64,000 bases of DNA from Streptomyces cyaneus (GCF_004028635.1 NZ_RQJW01000010.1:1-64000), one strand, 5' to 3'. Shown: positions 45,194-54,601, numbered from the stretch's first letter. Notes: generated by a model not told the origin, from the letters alone. Made by a program: numbers and translations.

Positions 45194-45272
45194 GTGGTCG
45201 GACCACTATGGCTGAAAGCCGGGAAAATGTGCGATCGAAGGGTGTTGTATCGGGGAAGTGGTCTGATAAATA
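45194..45272. promoter_or_regulatory. FadR operators and promoter of the fucose operon
   Basis: Perfect palindrome GTGGTC-G-GACCAC at 45194-45206. A second, half-conserved site GTGGTCTGA begins at 45258 within the spacer of a promoter: -35 TTGTAT (45245-45250), 16 bases, -10 TAAATA (45267-45272), reading toward the binding-protein gene. Binding would block the promoter. Confidence 0.68.
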
Positions 45273-45326
45273 TGCGGGCATCTGCTCGAACCATGTGCTC
45301 GAACACGCTCGACGAGGAGCCGCCAG

Positions 45327-46397
45327 ATGCTCGACAGTGCAGTGCGCAAGCAGAACAGGTCACGGATGGTCCAAGCGGTGGCCGCGGCCGTCGGCGCCTC
45401 GCTCGTGCTCGCCGCGTGCGGCAGCACCAAGGACACCGGCGCCGCGAGCGCCGAAGGTGGTGGAACCGGCAAGGTCGGGGTGATCCTGCCCCTGCTGACC
45501 TCGCCGTTCTGGCAGTCGTACAACGACTACGTGCCGAAGATGGCCGACTCCGAAGGCGTCGACACGCTCAAGACGGTCAACTCCAACAGCGACCCCTCCC
45601 AGCAGATCACCGACATCAACAACCAGCTCAACCAGGGCGTGAAGGGCCTGGTCGTCGCCCCGCTGGACAGCGCGGCCATCGAGGCCGGCCTCGACCAGGC
45701 GGAGCGCAAGGGCGTGCCGGTCGTCGCGGTCGACGTGGCGCCCGACAAGGGCAAGGTCGCGATGGTGGTGCGGGCGAACAACGTGGCGTACGGCGAGAAG
45801 GCCTGCCAGTACCTCGGCGAGCAGATCCCCTCGGGCAAGGTCGTGCAGATCATGGGCGACCTGGCCTCGGTCAACGGCCGTGACCGCTCCGAGGCGTTCC
45901 GGGCCTGCGTGAAGAAGAACTTCCCCAAGCTGAAGGTCCTGGAGATACCGGCCAAGTGGGAGTCCGACACCGCGGCCTCCAAGCTGGACACCCTCCTGAA
46001 CGCCAACCCCGACATCAAGGGCATCTACATGCAGGCCGGCGGCGTCTACCTCGCGCCGACCCTCCAGACCCTGAAGTCCAAGGGGATGCTGAAGAAGGCC
46101 GGACAGGCCGGGCACATCACGATCGTCTCCAACGACGGCATCGCGCAGGAGTACGACGCCATCCGCAAGGGCGAGATCGACGCGACCGTCTCCCAGCCCG
46201 CCGACCTGTACGCCAAGTACGGCATGTACTACATCAAGGCGGCGATGGAGGGGAAGACCTTCGAGCCCGGCCCGACGGACCATGACTCGACCATCGTGAA
46301 GCTGCCCAGCGGAATCCTGGAGGACCAGTTGCCCGCCCCGCTGGTCACCAAGGACAACGTCGACGACCCCAAGCTCTGGGGCAACACGGTCAAATGA
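45327..46397 (+). CDS. ABC importer substrate-binding lipoprotein (RbsB-like, fucose?)
   Basis: 356 residues. Lipobox LAAC, Cys31. Type-I periplasmic-binding fold of the ribose/galactose class (VGVILPLLTSPFWQSYNDYV, DSAAIEAGLDQAERKGVPVVAVD, KGIYMQAGG). Captures a monosaccharide outside the membrane. GAGGAG upstream of ATG. Ligand inferred to be L-fucose from the downstream enzymes. Confidence 0.9.
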   Translation: MLDSAVRKQNRSRMVQAVAAAVGASLVLAACGSTKDTGAASAEGGGTGKVGVILPLLTSPFWQSYNDYVPKMADSEGVDTLKTVNSNSDPSQQITDINNQLNQGVKGLVVAPLDSAAIEAGLDQAERKGVPVVAVDVAPDKGKVAMVVRANNVAYGEKACQYLGEQIPSGKVVQIMGDLASVNGRDRSEAFRACVKKNFPKLKVLEIPAKWESDTAASKLDTLLNANPDIKGIYMQAGGVYLAPTLQTLKSKGMLKKAGQAGHITIVSNDGIAQEYDAIRKGEIDATVSQPADLYAKYGMYYIKAAMEGKTFEPGPTDHDSTIVKLPSGILEDQLPAPLVTKDNVDDPKLWGNTVK

Positions 46398-47908
46398 GTA
46401 CGGCTGTGATCACCCCGCTCGTCGAGGCGCGCGACATCGTCAAGCGCTACGGCCCCACCACCGCCCTCGCCGACGGCCGGCTCACCGTCCTGCCCGGCGA
46501 GTCCCACGCACTCGTCGGCCGCAACGGCGCCGGCAAGTCGACCCTGGTCAACATCCTGACCGGACTCCAGGCCACCGACGAGGGCGAGGTCCGCTTCGAC
46601 GGCGAGCCCGCGCCCCCACTGGCCGACCGTGACGCCTGGCGCCGCAAGGTGGCCTGCGTCTACCAGAAGCCGACGGTCGTCCCCGAGCTGACGGTCGCCG
46701 AGAACCTGTTCATCAACCGGCAGCCCGTCCAGCGCGGTTTCATCAGCTGGCGCAGGCTGCGCACCGAGGCCGCCGAACTCCTCGCCACCTGGGACGTCCA
46801 CGTCGACCCCGAGGCCCGCACCGCCGACCTCAAGGTCGAGGACCGCCAAATGGTGGAGATCGCCCGGGCGCTCAGCTTCGGCGCCCGCTTCATCATCCTC
46901 GACGAGCCCACCGCACAGCTCGACAACCGTGAGATCGAGCGGCTCTTCACGCGGATGCGGGCGCTGCAGGACTCCGGCGTCACCTTCCTGTTCATCTCGC
47001 ACCACCTCCAGGAGGTGTACGAGGTCTGCCAGACCGTCACGGTCCTGCGCGACGCCCGCTGGATCACCACGGCCCCGGTCGCCGAACTCCCGCGCCGGGC
47101 GCTGGTGGAGGCCATGGCGGGGGAGTCCCTGGAGGCCATCGCGGAACAGGCCGTGGACCCGAGGGACGTCGACCATGACGCCCCCGTCCTGCTCGAAGCC
47201 CGCGGGCTCACCTCACCGTCGTACGAGGACATTGACCTCACCGTCCGTCGTGGCGAGGTCGTCGGACTCGCCGGGATCAGCGGCAGTGGCAAGGTGCAGC
47301 TCGCCGAGTCGTTCGCGGGACTGCACACGCCGACGAGCGGAACCGCTCGACTGGGCGGTGAGCGGCTGCCGTTCGGCGATGTGCAGGCCGCCCTCGAGGC
47401 GGGCGTCGCCTGTGTGCCGCGCGACCGGCACGACCAGGGCCTGGTCGCCGGCATGACCATCGGCGACAACGCCACCATGAGCGTCCTCGACCGGCTCGGC
47501 CGCTTCGGCTTCGTCGGCACCGAACGCAAGCGCGGCTTCGCCCAGGCCCTCATCGAACGCCTCGACATCCACACCGAGGGCCCGGAGCAGCCCGTCTCGG
47601 ACCTGTCCGGCGGAAACGCGCAGAAGGTCGTCATGGCCCGCGCCCTCGCCTCCGACCCCCGCCTGCTCGTGCTGATCAACCCCACCGCGGGCGTCGACGT
47701 GAAGTCCAAGGAGTCCCTGCTCGCCCGCATGGACAGCGCCCGCGAAGACGGCACCTCCGTCCTCGTCGTCTCCGACGAACTCGACGACCTGCGCCGCTGC
47801 GACCGCGTCCTCGTCCTCTTCCACGGCCGTGTCGTCGCCGAACACCCGGCGGGCTGGCACGACCACGAGCTGATCGCCTCCATCGAAGGAGTGGACCGCA
47901 ATGGCTGA
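46394..47908 (+). CDS. ABC importer double-ATPase subunit (RbsA-like)
   Basis: 504 residues, two fused nucleotide-binding domains. NBD1 is complete: Walker A GRNGAGKST at 42-50, EDRQMVEIARAL, ILDEPTAQLD. NBD2 has GISGSGKVQ near 290 and signature LSGGNAQKV near 404, but the Walker B is LINPTAGVD and the Walker A Ser/Thr is Val, so NBD2 is likely catalytically impaired, as in a branch of this family. ATG overlaps the previous stop (ATGA); it overlaps the permease start by eight bases. Confidence 0.93.
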   Translation: MSTAVITPLVEARDIVKRYGPTTALADGRLTVLPGESHALVGRNGAGKSTLVNILTGLQATDEGEVRFDGEPAPPLADRDAWRRKVACVYQKPTVVPELTVAENLFINRQPVQRGFISWRRLRTEAAELLATWDVHVDPEARTADLKVEDRQMVEIARALSFGARFIILDEPTAQLDNREIERLFTRMRALQDSGVTFLFISHHLQEVYEVCQTVTVLRDARWITTAPVAELPRRALVEAMAGESLEAIAEQAVDPRDVDHDAPVLLEARGLTSPSYEDIDLTVRRGEVVGLAGISGSGKVQLAESFAGLHTPTSGTARLGGERLPFGDVQAALEAGVACVPRDRHDQGLVAGMTIGDNATMSVLDRLGRFGFVGTERKRGFAQALIERLDIHTEGPEQPVSDLSGGNAQKVVMARALASDPRLLVLINPTAGVDVKSKESLLARMDSAREDGTSVLVVSDELDDLRRCDRVLVLFHGRVVAEHPAGWHDHELIASIEGVDRNG

Positions 47909-48926
47909 CACCAAGGCCCCACCGGCCCTGCCCGTGAAGGTGCCGGACGCCCGTGCCGCCAGGACGGTTCTGCTCCGCCGCGCCCGTGAACTCGCCCTCG
48001 TACCGGCCCTGTTGCTCCTCATGGTGCTCGGCGCGGTGGTCAACGACTCGTTCCTCACCGAGCGCAACCTGATCTCCATCCTCGGCGCCTCCGCCGCGCT
48101 GGCGATGGTCGTGCTGGCCGAGTCGCTCGTCCTCATCACCGGCAAGTTCGACCTGTCCCTGGAGTCGGTCGTCGGCATCGCGCCCGCCGTCGGAGCGCTT
48201 CTCGTGCTGCCCGCCGCCCAGTCGGGCTGGGGCACCGAACTCCCGGCCGCCCTGGCCCTGTTGGCGATCCTCGTGGTCGGCGCGGCCGTCGGCGCCTTCA
48301 ACGGCATCCTGGTCGTGAAGTTCAAGCTCAACGCCTTCATCGTGACCCTCGCGATGCTGATCGTCCTGCGCGGTCTGCTGGTCGGCGCCACCAAAGGCAA
48401 GACGCTGTTCGGGATGCCCGACAGCTTCTACTCCCTCGCCACCACCACCTTCCTGAACATCCCGATGTCGGTGTGGCTCGCGGCGGCCGCCTTCGCGATC
48501 GCCGGGTTCGTACTCAAGTACCACCGCATCGGACGCGCCCTGTACGCCATCGGCGGCAACGCGGACGCCGCTCGCGCGGCCGGCATCCGGGTCGAGCGCG
48601 TGATGCTCGGCGTGTTCGTCGTCGCGGGCGCCCTCGCGGCCGTCGGCGGGATCATCCAGACCGGCTACGTCGGGGCGATCAGCGCCAACCAGGGCAACAA
48701 CATGATCTTCACCGTGTTCGCGGCCGCGGTGATCGGCGGCATCAGCCTGGACGGCGGCAAGGGCACCATGTTCGGCGCCCTGACCGGCGTACTCCTCCTC
48801 GGCGTCGTCCAGAACCTGCTCACCCTCGCCCAGGTGCCGTCCTTCTGGATCCAGGCCATCTACGGCGGAATCATCCTGGTCGCGCTCATGATCGCCCGCG
48901 TGACGACCGGCCGGGCACAGGACTGA
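47901..48926 (+). CDS. ABC importer permease (RbsC-like)
   Basis: 341 residues, 8-10 hydrophobic segments, RbsC signature SLESVVGIAPAVGALL, and GNADAARAAGIRVERVML. Forms the membrane channel of the putative fucose importer. Confidence 0.93.
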   Translation: MADTKAPPALPVKVPDARAARTVLLRRARELALVPALLLLMVLGAVVNDSFLTERNLISILGASAALAMVVLAESLVLITGKFDLSLESVVGIAPAVGALLVLPAAQSGWGTELPAALALLAILVVGAAVGAFNGILVVKFKLNAFIVTLAMLIVLRGLLVGATKGKTLFGMPDSFYSLATTTFLNIPMSVWLAAAAFAIAGFVLKYHRIGRALYAIGGNADAARAAGIRVERVMLGVFVVAGALAAVGGIIQTGYVGAISANQGNNMIFTVFAAAVIGGISLDGGKGTMFGALTGVLLLGVVQNLLTLAQVPSFWIQAIYGGIILVALMIARVTTGRAQD

Positions 48927-48972
48927 CCCCGCGCCGACCCCATCGTCGACGTCACCTACCGAAAGGCCCTCT

Positions 48973-50319
48973 GTGTCCCCGACCCCAGCCCGCATCACCG
49001 CGGTCGACACCCATGACATCCGCTTCCCCACCTCGCGCGAGCTCGACGGCTCCGACGCGATGAACCCGGACCCGGACTACTCGGCCGCCTACGTCGTGCT
49101 GCGCACCGATGCCGCCGACGGCCACGAGGGGCACGGATTCACCTTCACCATCGGGCGGGGCAACGATGTCCAGGTCGCCGCGATCGAGGCGCTGCGCGGG
49201 CATGTCGTCGGCCGGTCCGTCGACGAACTGTGCGCCGATCCGGGGACCCTGAACCGCGACCTGATCGGCGACAGCCAGCTGCGCTGGCTCGGCCCCGAGA
49301 AGGGCGTGATGCACATGGCGATCGGCGCGGTCATGAACGCCGTGTGGGACCTGGCCGCCAAGCGGGCCGACAAGCCCCTGTGGCAGCTCCTCGCCGACGC
49401 CGACCCCGAGTGGATCGTCCGGCAGATCGACTTCCGGTACCTCACCGACGCGCTGACACCCGAGGAGGCGCTGACGATCCTGCGCCGGGGCAGGGAAGGG
49501 GCTCAGGCGCGCACGGCCCGGCTCCTGGAGCGCGGCTACCCCGCCTACACCACCTCCGCGGGCTGGCTCGGCTACGACGACGAGAAGCTCACCCGGCTCG
49601 CCGCCCAGGCCGTGGCCGACGGCTTCACCCAGATCAAGCTGAAGGTCGGCGCCGACCTGGAGGACGACGTACGGCGCTGCCGCGTCGCCCGCTCGGTCGT
49701 CGGGCCGGACATCCGTATGGCCATCGACGCCAACCAGCGCTGGGACGTCGACGAGGCGATCCGCTGGACCAAGGCCCTCGCGGAGTTCGACCCGTACTGG
49801 ATCGAGGAGCCCACCAGCCCCGACGACGTCCTCGGCCACGCGGCGATCCGCGAGGCCGTCGCCCCGGTGAAGGTGGCCACCGGCGAGCACGTGCAGAACA
49901 GGGTCGTCTTCAAGCAGCTCCTCCAGGCAGGCGCCCTCGACGTCGTCCAGATCGACGCGGCCCGCGTCGGTGGCGTCAACGAGAACCTCGCCATCCTGCT
50001 GCTCGCCGCCAAGTTCGGCGTCCCGGTCTGCCCGCACGCGGGCGGCGTCGGCCTGTGCGAACTCGTCCAGCATCTGTCGATGTACGACTACGTGGCCGTC
50101 ACCGGCACCACCGAGGACCGTGTCATCGAGTACGTCGACCATCTGCACGACCACTTCCTCGACCCGGTGGTGATCAGGGAAGGTCACTACACGGCACCCA
50201 CCGCGCCGGGCTTCTCGGCCGCCATGCGAACCGAGTCGATCGCGCGGTACACGTTCCCCGGCGGCACCTTCTGGGCCGCCGACCTCGACGAGCGCAAGCA
50301 GAAGGGGCACGCTGCATGA
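48973..50319 (+). CDS. L-fuconate dehydratase (enolase superfamily)
   Basis: 448 residues of the enolase superfamily, mandelate racemase subgroup. The opening DAMNPDPDYSAAYVVL and FTFTIGRGNDVQ are typical of L-fuconate dehydratase. Catalytic KxK K222/K224, metal ligands D252 (DANQ), E278 (EEPT), E305 (TGEH) and acid H355 (HAGG). Converts L-fuconate to 2-keto-3-deoxy-L-fuconate in the cytosol. GTG start with GAAAGG upstream. ATGA overlap with the SDR. Confidence 0.9.
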   Translation: MSPTPARITAVDTHDIRFPTSRELDGSDAMNPDPDYSAAYVVLRTDAADGHEGHGFTFTIGRGNDVQVAAIEALRGHVVGRSVDELCADPGTLNRDLIGDSQLRWLGPEKGVMHMAIGAVMNAVWDLAAKRADKPLWQLLADADPEWIVRQIDFRYLTDALTPEEALTILRRGREGAQARTARLLERGYPAYTTSAGWLGYDDEKLTRLAAQAVADGFTQIKLKVGADLEDDVRRCRVARSVVGPDIRMAIDANQRWDVDEAIRWTKALAEFDPYWIEEPTSPDDVLGHAAIREAVAPVKVATGEHVQNRVVFKQLLQAGALDVVQIDAARVGGVNENLAILLLAAKFGVPVCPHAGGVGLCELVQHLSMYDYVAVTGTTEDRVIEYVDHLHDHFLDPVVIREGHYTAPTAPGFSAAMRTESIARYTFPGGTFWAADLDERKQKGHAA

Positions 50320-51071
50320 GCGACTTCGAGGGCCTCAAGGCCCTGGTGACGGGCGGCGCCTCCGGCATCGGCCGGGCCACCGCGGAACTCCTGGCCGCGC
50401 GCGGCGCCCAGGTCGCCGTACTCGACCTGGATCCGGCGTCGGTGGAGAAGCCGCTGCTCGCGCACCGCGCCGACGTCACCGACGACGCCTCGGTGCGCGA
50501 GGCCGTGGCCGCCGCCGTGGCCGACCTCGGCGGACTGGACGTGGTCATCAACAACGCCGGCATCGGCGCCCAGGGCACCGTCGAGGACAACGACGACGCC
50601 GAGTGGCACCGGGTCCTCGACGTCAACGTCGTCGGCATGGTCCGGGTGGCCCGCGCCGCCCTCCCGCATCTGCGTGCCTCCTCGCACGCGGCGATCGTCA
50701 ACACCTGCTCCATCGCGGCCACGGCGGGCCTGCCGCAGCGGGCGCTGTACAGCGCGACCAAGGGCGCGGTGTACTCGCTCACCCTGGCCATGGCCGCCGA
50801 CCACGTCCGCGAGGGCATCCGCGTCAACTGCGTCAACCCGGGGACGGTGGACACCCCCTGGGTAGGCCGCCTGCTCGACTCCGCCTCCGATCCGGCCGCC
50901 GAGCGCGCCGCCCTGGAGGCCCGCCAGCCCAGCGGCCGTCTCGTCTCGGCCGCCGAGGTCGCCGGTGCCATCGCCTACCTGGCGAGCCCGCTCTCCGGGG
51001 CCACGACCGGCACCGCCCTCGCCGTCGACGGCGGCATGCAGGGCCTGCGCCTGCGGCCGGTGACCCAGTGA
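50316..51071 (+). CDS. SDR dehydrogenase of fucose pathway (2-keto-3-deoxy-L-fuconate dehydrogenase?)
   Basis: 251 residues, classical SDR: TGGASGIG, NNAG, Ser in NTCSIA, YSATK, PGTVDTPW. In the oxidative L-fucose route of other bacteria an SDR oxidises 2-keto-3-deoxy-L-fuconate to the 2,4-diketo acid; an L-fucose dehydrogenase role is the alternative. The ATG overlaps the dehydratase stop and its own stop overlaps the next start, so it is tightly coupled. Confidence 0.83.
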   Translation: MSDFEGLKALVTGGASGIGRATAELLAARGAQVAVLDLDPASVEKPLLAHRADVTDDASVREAVAAAVADLGGLDVVINNAGIGAQGTVEDNDDAEWHRVLDVNVVGMVRVARAALPHLRASSHAAIVNTCSIAATAGLPQRALYSATKGAVYSLTLAMAADHVREGIRVNCVNPGTVDTPWVGRLLDSASDPAAERAALEARQPSGRLVSAAEVAGAIAYLASPLSGATTGTALAVDGGMQGLRLRPVTQ

Positions 51072-52057
51072 GGCGGTTGGGCCGCAGCGGCGTCGAGGTC
51101 AGCGAGCTGGCCTTCGGCGCCGCCGTCATCGGCAACCTCTACACCGAGGTCGGCGAGCAGCAGGCGTACGAGGCGGTGGACGCCGCCTGGCAGCGCGGCA
51201 TCCGCTACTTCGACACCGCCCCGCACTACGGGCTCGGCCTGTCGGAACGCCGCCTGGGCGCCGCCCTGCGCGAACGCCCCCGCGCGCAGTACACGATCTC
51301 CACGAAGGTCGGCCGCCGCCTTCAGCCGTCGGACCAGGGCGGCGACGACCTTGCCAACGGCTTCGCCGTCCCCGCCACCCACCGTCGCGTCTGGGACTTC
51401 AGCGAGGACGGCGTACGCCGCACCCTGGAGGCGAGCCTGGAGCGACTCGGCCTCGACCGCGTCGACGTCGTCTACCTCCACGACCCCGACGACCACGCCG
51501 AGTGGGCCTTCCGCGAGGGCTATCCGGCGCTGGAGAAGCTCCGCTCGGAGGGCGTCGTCGGCGCGATCGGTGCCGGAATGAACCAGGCGGCGATGCTCGC
51601 CCGCTTCGTCCACGACACCGACGTCGACGTGGTGCTGTGCGCGGGCCGCTACACGCTGCTCGACCAAGAGGCGCTCGCCGAGCTCCTGCCCGCCGCCGAG
51701 GCACGCGGCACGTCCGTCGTGATCGGCGGCGCCTTCAACTCCGGCCTCCTGGCCAACCCGAAACCGGGCGCCACGTACAACTACGCCGCCGCTTCACCCG
51801 AGTTGCTGGACCGGGCCCTGCGGCTGAAGTCCGTAGCCAACCGCCACGGCACCACCCTGCGTGCCGCCGCCCTCGCCTTCTGCGCCGCCCACCCGGCGGT
51901 CGCGAGCGTCCTCGTCGGCGCCCGCTCGGCGGCCGAAGTCGTCGATTGTGCCCATCAGTTCGCGGCGCCCGTGCCCGCCGCCCTCTGGCAGGAGCTGCGC
52001 GACACCGGACTCCTGCCGCTCGACGCCCCCGTGCCCGCCCTCGCCGAGGAGCCGTGA
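51068..52057 (+). CDS. Aldo-keto reductase (L-fucose dehydrogenase / D-threo-aldose 1-dehydrogenase)
   Basis: 329 residues, AKR TIM-barrel: FGAAVIGNLY, YFDTAPHYGLGLSE (Asp and Tyr of the tetrad), STKVGR (Lys), YLHDPDD (His), SVLVGARSAAEV. Members of this subgroup oxidise L-fucose at C1 to the lactone. GTG start overlapping the SDR stop (GTGA). Confidence 0.85.
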   Translation: MRRLGRSGVEVSELAFGAAVIGNLYTEVGEQQAYEAVDAAWQRGIRYFDTAPHYGLGLSERRLGAALRERPRAQYTISTKVGRRLQPSDQGGDDLANGFAVPATHRRVWDFSEDGVRRTLEASLERLGLDRVDVVYLHDPDDHAEWAFREGYPALEKLRSEGVVGAIGAGMNQAAMLARFVHDTDVDVVLCAGRYTLLDQEALAELLPAAEARGTSVVIGGAFNSGLLANPKPGATYNYAAASPELLDRALRLKSVANRHGTTLRAAALAFCAAHPAVASVLVGARSAAEVVDCAHQFAAPVPAALWQELRDTGLLPLDAPVPALAEEP

Positions 52058-52371
52058 TGAGAGTCGCCCTGCACACCAAGGTCCGCGCGGACCGGGTCGC
52101 CGAGTACGAGGCCGCCCACCGCGAGGTCCCGAAGGAGCTCACGGACGCCATCCGGGCCGCCGGCGCGACATCCTGGACGATCTGGCGCAGCGGCACCGAC
52201 CTCTTCCACGTCCTGGAGTGCGAGGACTACGCCCGCCTCCTCGCCGAGCTGGAGAAACTGCCGGTCAACGTGGCCTGGCAGGCTCGCATGGCCGAGCTGC
52301 TCGACGTGGTGCACGACTACTCCGGCGAGGGCGCGGACGCCGGCCTGCCCGTCGTATGGGAGCTGCCGTGA
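52057..52371 (+). CDS. L-fucose/L-rhamnose mutarotase (DUF718)
   Basis: 104 residues, small ferredoxin-like alpha/beta protein with RVALHTKVRADRVAEYEAAH, SWTIWRSGTDLFHVLE and NVAWQARMAELL, the L-rhamnose mutarotase family signature. Interconverts sugar anomers so the dehydrogenase gets its substrate. ATGs and stops overlap neighbours on both sides. Confidence 0.88.
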   Translation: MRVALHTKVRADRVAEYEAAHREVPKELTDAIRAAGATSWTIWRSGTDLFHVLECEDYARLLAELEKLPVNVAWQARMAELLDVVHDYSGEGADAGLPVVWELP

Positions 52372-53192
52372 TCGTCGACGCCCACTTCCACGTCTGGGAC
52401 CTGTCGGTACGGGACCAGGACTGGATCGACGAACACAGCCCACTGCGACGGAACTTCACCATCGAGGACCTCGTACCCGAGGCCCGCGCGGCCGGGGTCG
52501 ACCATGCGGTTCTCGTCCAGACCATCACCGTGCCCGAGGAGACCCCGGAGTTCCTGGCCCTCGCCGCCGAGCACGAGCTGATCGCCGGTGTCGTCGGCTG
52601 GACCGACCTCACCCGCCCGGACATCGCCGACGAGCTGGCCCGCCTGCGGGCGCTGCCCGGCGGACAGTACCTCAAGGGCATCCGCCACCAGGTGCAGGGC
52701 GAGCCGGATCCGCAGTGGCTGCTGCGGGCGGACGTACGGCGCGGACTGGCCGCCGTCGCCGACGCCGGGCTGGTCTACGACCTGGTCGTGCTGCCGCACC
52801 AGCTGCCGGCCTGCGTCAAGGCGGCGGCCTCGCTGCCCGAACTCCCCTTCGTCCTGGACCACTTGGGCAAGCCGCCCATCGTGTCCGGCGCCCTTGAACC
52901 CTGGGCGAGCGACGTCCGCGCCCTCGCCGCGCTCCCCAACACCGTCTGCAAACTCTCCGGCCTGATCACCGAAGCCGACCTGGCCTCCTGGACCGTCGAC
53001 GACCTGCGCCCGTACGCCGACGTGGTCCTGGACGCCTTCGGCCCGCAGCGACTGATGTTCGGTTCGGACTGGCCGGTGTGCACGCCCGCCGCGTCGTACG
53101 AGCAAGTGCTCGCCACGGCACAGGAGTTGACGGACAAGGCCGATCGCACGCAGATGTTCGAGATCACCGCCACCCGTGTCTACGATCTCTGA
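52368..53192 (+). CDS. Amidohydrolase-family L-fuconolactonase
   Basis: 274 residues of the amidohydrolase_2 family: HxH at H6/H8 (DAHFHVWD), QTITVPEETPEFLALA, GIRHQVQGEPDP, DHLGKP, and metal Asp in GSDWPVC. Hydrolyses L-fucono-lactone to L-fuconate. GTG overlaps the mutarotase stop. Its 3' end overlaps the convergent LMF gene by 13 bases. The last enzyme of the pathway is not in this operon. Confidence 0.85.
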   Translation: MIVDAHFHVWDLSVRDQDWIDEHSPLRRNFTIEDLVPEARAAGVDHAVLVQTITVPEETPEFLALAAEHELIAGVVGWTDLTRPDIADELARLRALPGGQYLKGIRHQVQGEPDPQWLLRADVRRGLAAVADAGLVYDLVVLPHQLPACVKAAASLPELPFVLDHLGKPPIVSGALEPWASDVRALAALPNTVCKLSGLITEADLASWTVDDLRPYADVVLDAFGPQRLMFGSDWPVCTPAASYEQVLATAQELTDKADRTQMFEITATRVYDL

Positions 53193-54601
53193 GCCACCCC
53201 CGCCAACCGCGTGGGCGGCAGATACTCCCGCACATATGTGCGCTCCCAGCACGCACCCGTCTCCCGCAGCTCACGCCAGGTCGTGTAGCGGTAGCGGAAG
53301 AGGCGGGCGCGTACATAGCGGGGCGGGGCGTCCGGCGGGAACGGTGAGCGGCGCAGCAGCTTCAGCGTGTCGCGGTCGTTCTCCAGGAGCCGCTCCACCA
53401 GGGCGGCGAACCACGACCCGGCGTACGCGGGCGACAGCGCGGCGAACCACATCAGCCAGTCCAGCCGCAGATGGTACGGCGCGAACTGCCGCGGCCAGCG
53501 CCCGGGATCGCCCGGCTTGCCCTTGAACTCGTACTCCCGCCAGTCCGAGTCCTCGCGCGGTACGTCGTCGGCGGTGCCCTCGATCACCACCTCGTAGCGG
53601 ATCCGGCTGACGCTGCCGAACGCACCGTAGGTGTTGACCAGGTGGAGCGGGTCGAAGGAGCGGTTCATGACCTGGCGGCGGGAGATCATGTTGGCCACCG
53701 GGTGGTAGCTCAGGAACAGGAGCAGCGCGGCGATGGCCAGGACCACGACCTCGTACCACAGCGGCGCGTCCGGCACGGACGGTGGATCGCTGGGCCACTG
53801 AACCGCCGACAGGGCCAGCACGATGGTGATCCAGTTCAGCCAGGAGAAGTTGCCGGACAGGACCAGCCACAGCTGGGTCACGATCATCAGCGAGGCGGCG
53901 GCCGTCGCGATCGGCTGCGGGGTGAACAGGAGCACCGGCACCACGAGTTGGGTGACGTGGTTGGCGGCCACCTCGACCCGGTGCAGGGGCTTGGGCAGAT
54001 GGTGGAAGAACCAGCTCAGCGGGCCCGGCATCGGCTGGGTCTCGTGGTGGTGGTCCAGGCAGGTCAGCTTCCGCCAGCAGGCGTCGCCACGCATCTTGAT
54101 CAGACCCGCGCCGAACTCGACGCGGAACAGGATCCAGCGCAGCAGGAACAGCACCACGACCGGCGGCCCCACCTCGTCGTTGCCCAGGAACACGGCCAGG
54201 AAGCCGACCTCCAGCAACAGGGACTCCCAGCCGAACGAGTACCAGGTCTGGCCGACGTTCACGATCGACAGATACAGCGCCCACGGGACCAGCCACAGCA
54301 GCATGGCGCCCCACAGGGGCACCGTGTTGTCCAGCCCGGCCAGCAGCGCCGTCGACACCGCGCAGCCCGACCAGGCGCAGGTGGCGAAGAACCGGTCCGA
54401 GTAGTGCAGTTGGAAGACGCTCGGCGCGGCCTTGAACGGCACCCGCGCGACGAAGCGCGGCACGGGCAGCATGCCGCGCTCGCCCATCAGCGCCCGGAAC
54501 TGCAGGGCCGCCGTCAGGAACGCGACGAGATACACGCCGGCCAGAGCCCGCTGGAAGACCAGCCGGCTCGTCCAGTAGTCGGGCGAGATGAACCACTCCA
54601 C
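53180..54601 (-). CDS. Lipase maturation factor family membrane protein
   Basis: 473 residues with about nine or ten membrane segments, then a ~130-residue soluble C-terminal domain. LMF signatures: FGWESLLLEVGFLAVFLG, FRVEFGAGLIKMRGD, CWRKLTCLDHHHETQPMPGP, LVNTYGAFGSVSRIRYE, YEFKGKPGDPGRWPRQFAPYH and RLDWLMWFAAL. In vertebrates LMF1 helps lipases fold; the bacterial role is unknown. GTG with GAGGAG some ten bases upstream. Confidence 0.9.
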   Translation of the reverse strand: MEWFISPDYWTSRLVFQRALAGVYLVAFLTAALQFRALMGERGMLPVPRFVARVPFKAAPSVFQLHYSDRFFATCAWSGCAVSTALLAGLDNTVPLWGAMLLWLVPWALYLSIVNVGQTWYSFGWESLLLEVGFLAVFLGNDEVGPPVVVLFLLRWILFRVEFGAGLIKMRGDACWRKLTCLDHHHETQPMPGPLSWFFHHLPKPLHRVEVAANHVTQLVVPVLLFTPQPIATAAASLMIVTQLWLVLSGNFSWLNWITIVLALSAVQWPSDPPSVPDAPLWYEVVVLAIAALLLFLSYHPVANMISRRQVMNRSFDPLHLVNTYGAFGSVSRIRYEVVIEGTADDVPREDSDWREYEFKGKPGDPGRWPRQFAPYHLRLDWLMWFAALSPAYAGSWFAALVERLLENDRDTLKLLRRSPFPPDAPPRYVRARLFRYRYTTWRELRETGACWERTYVREYLPPTRLAGVAQRS

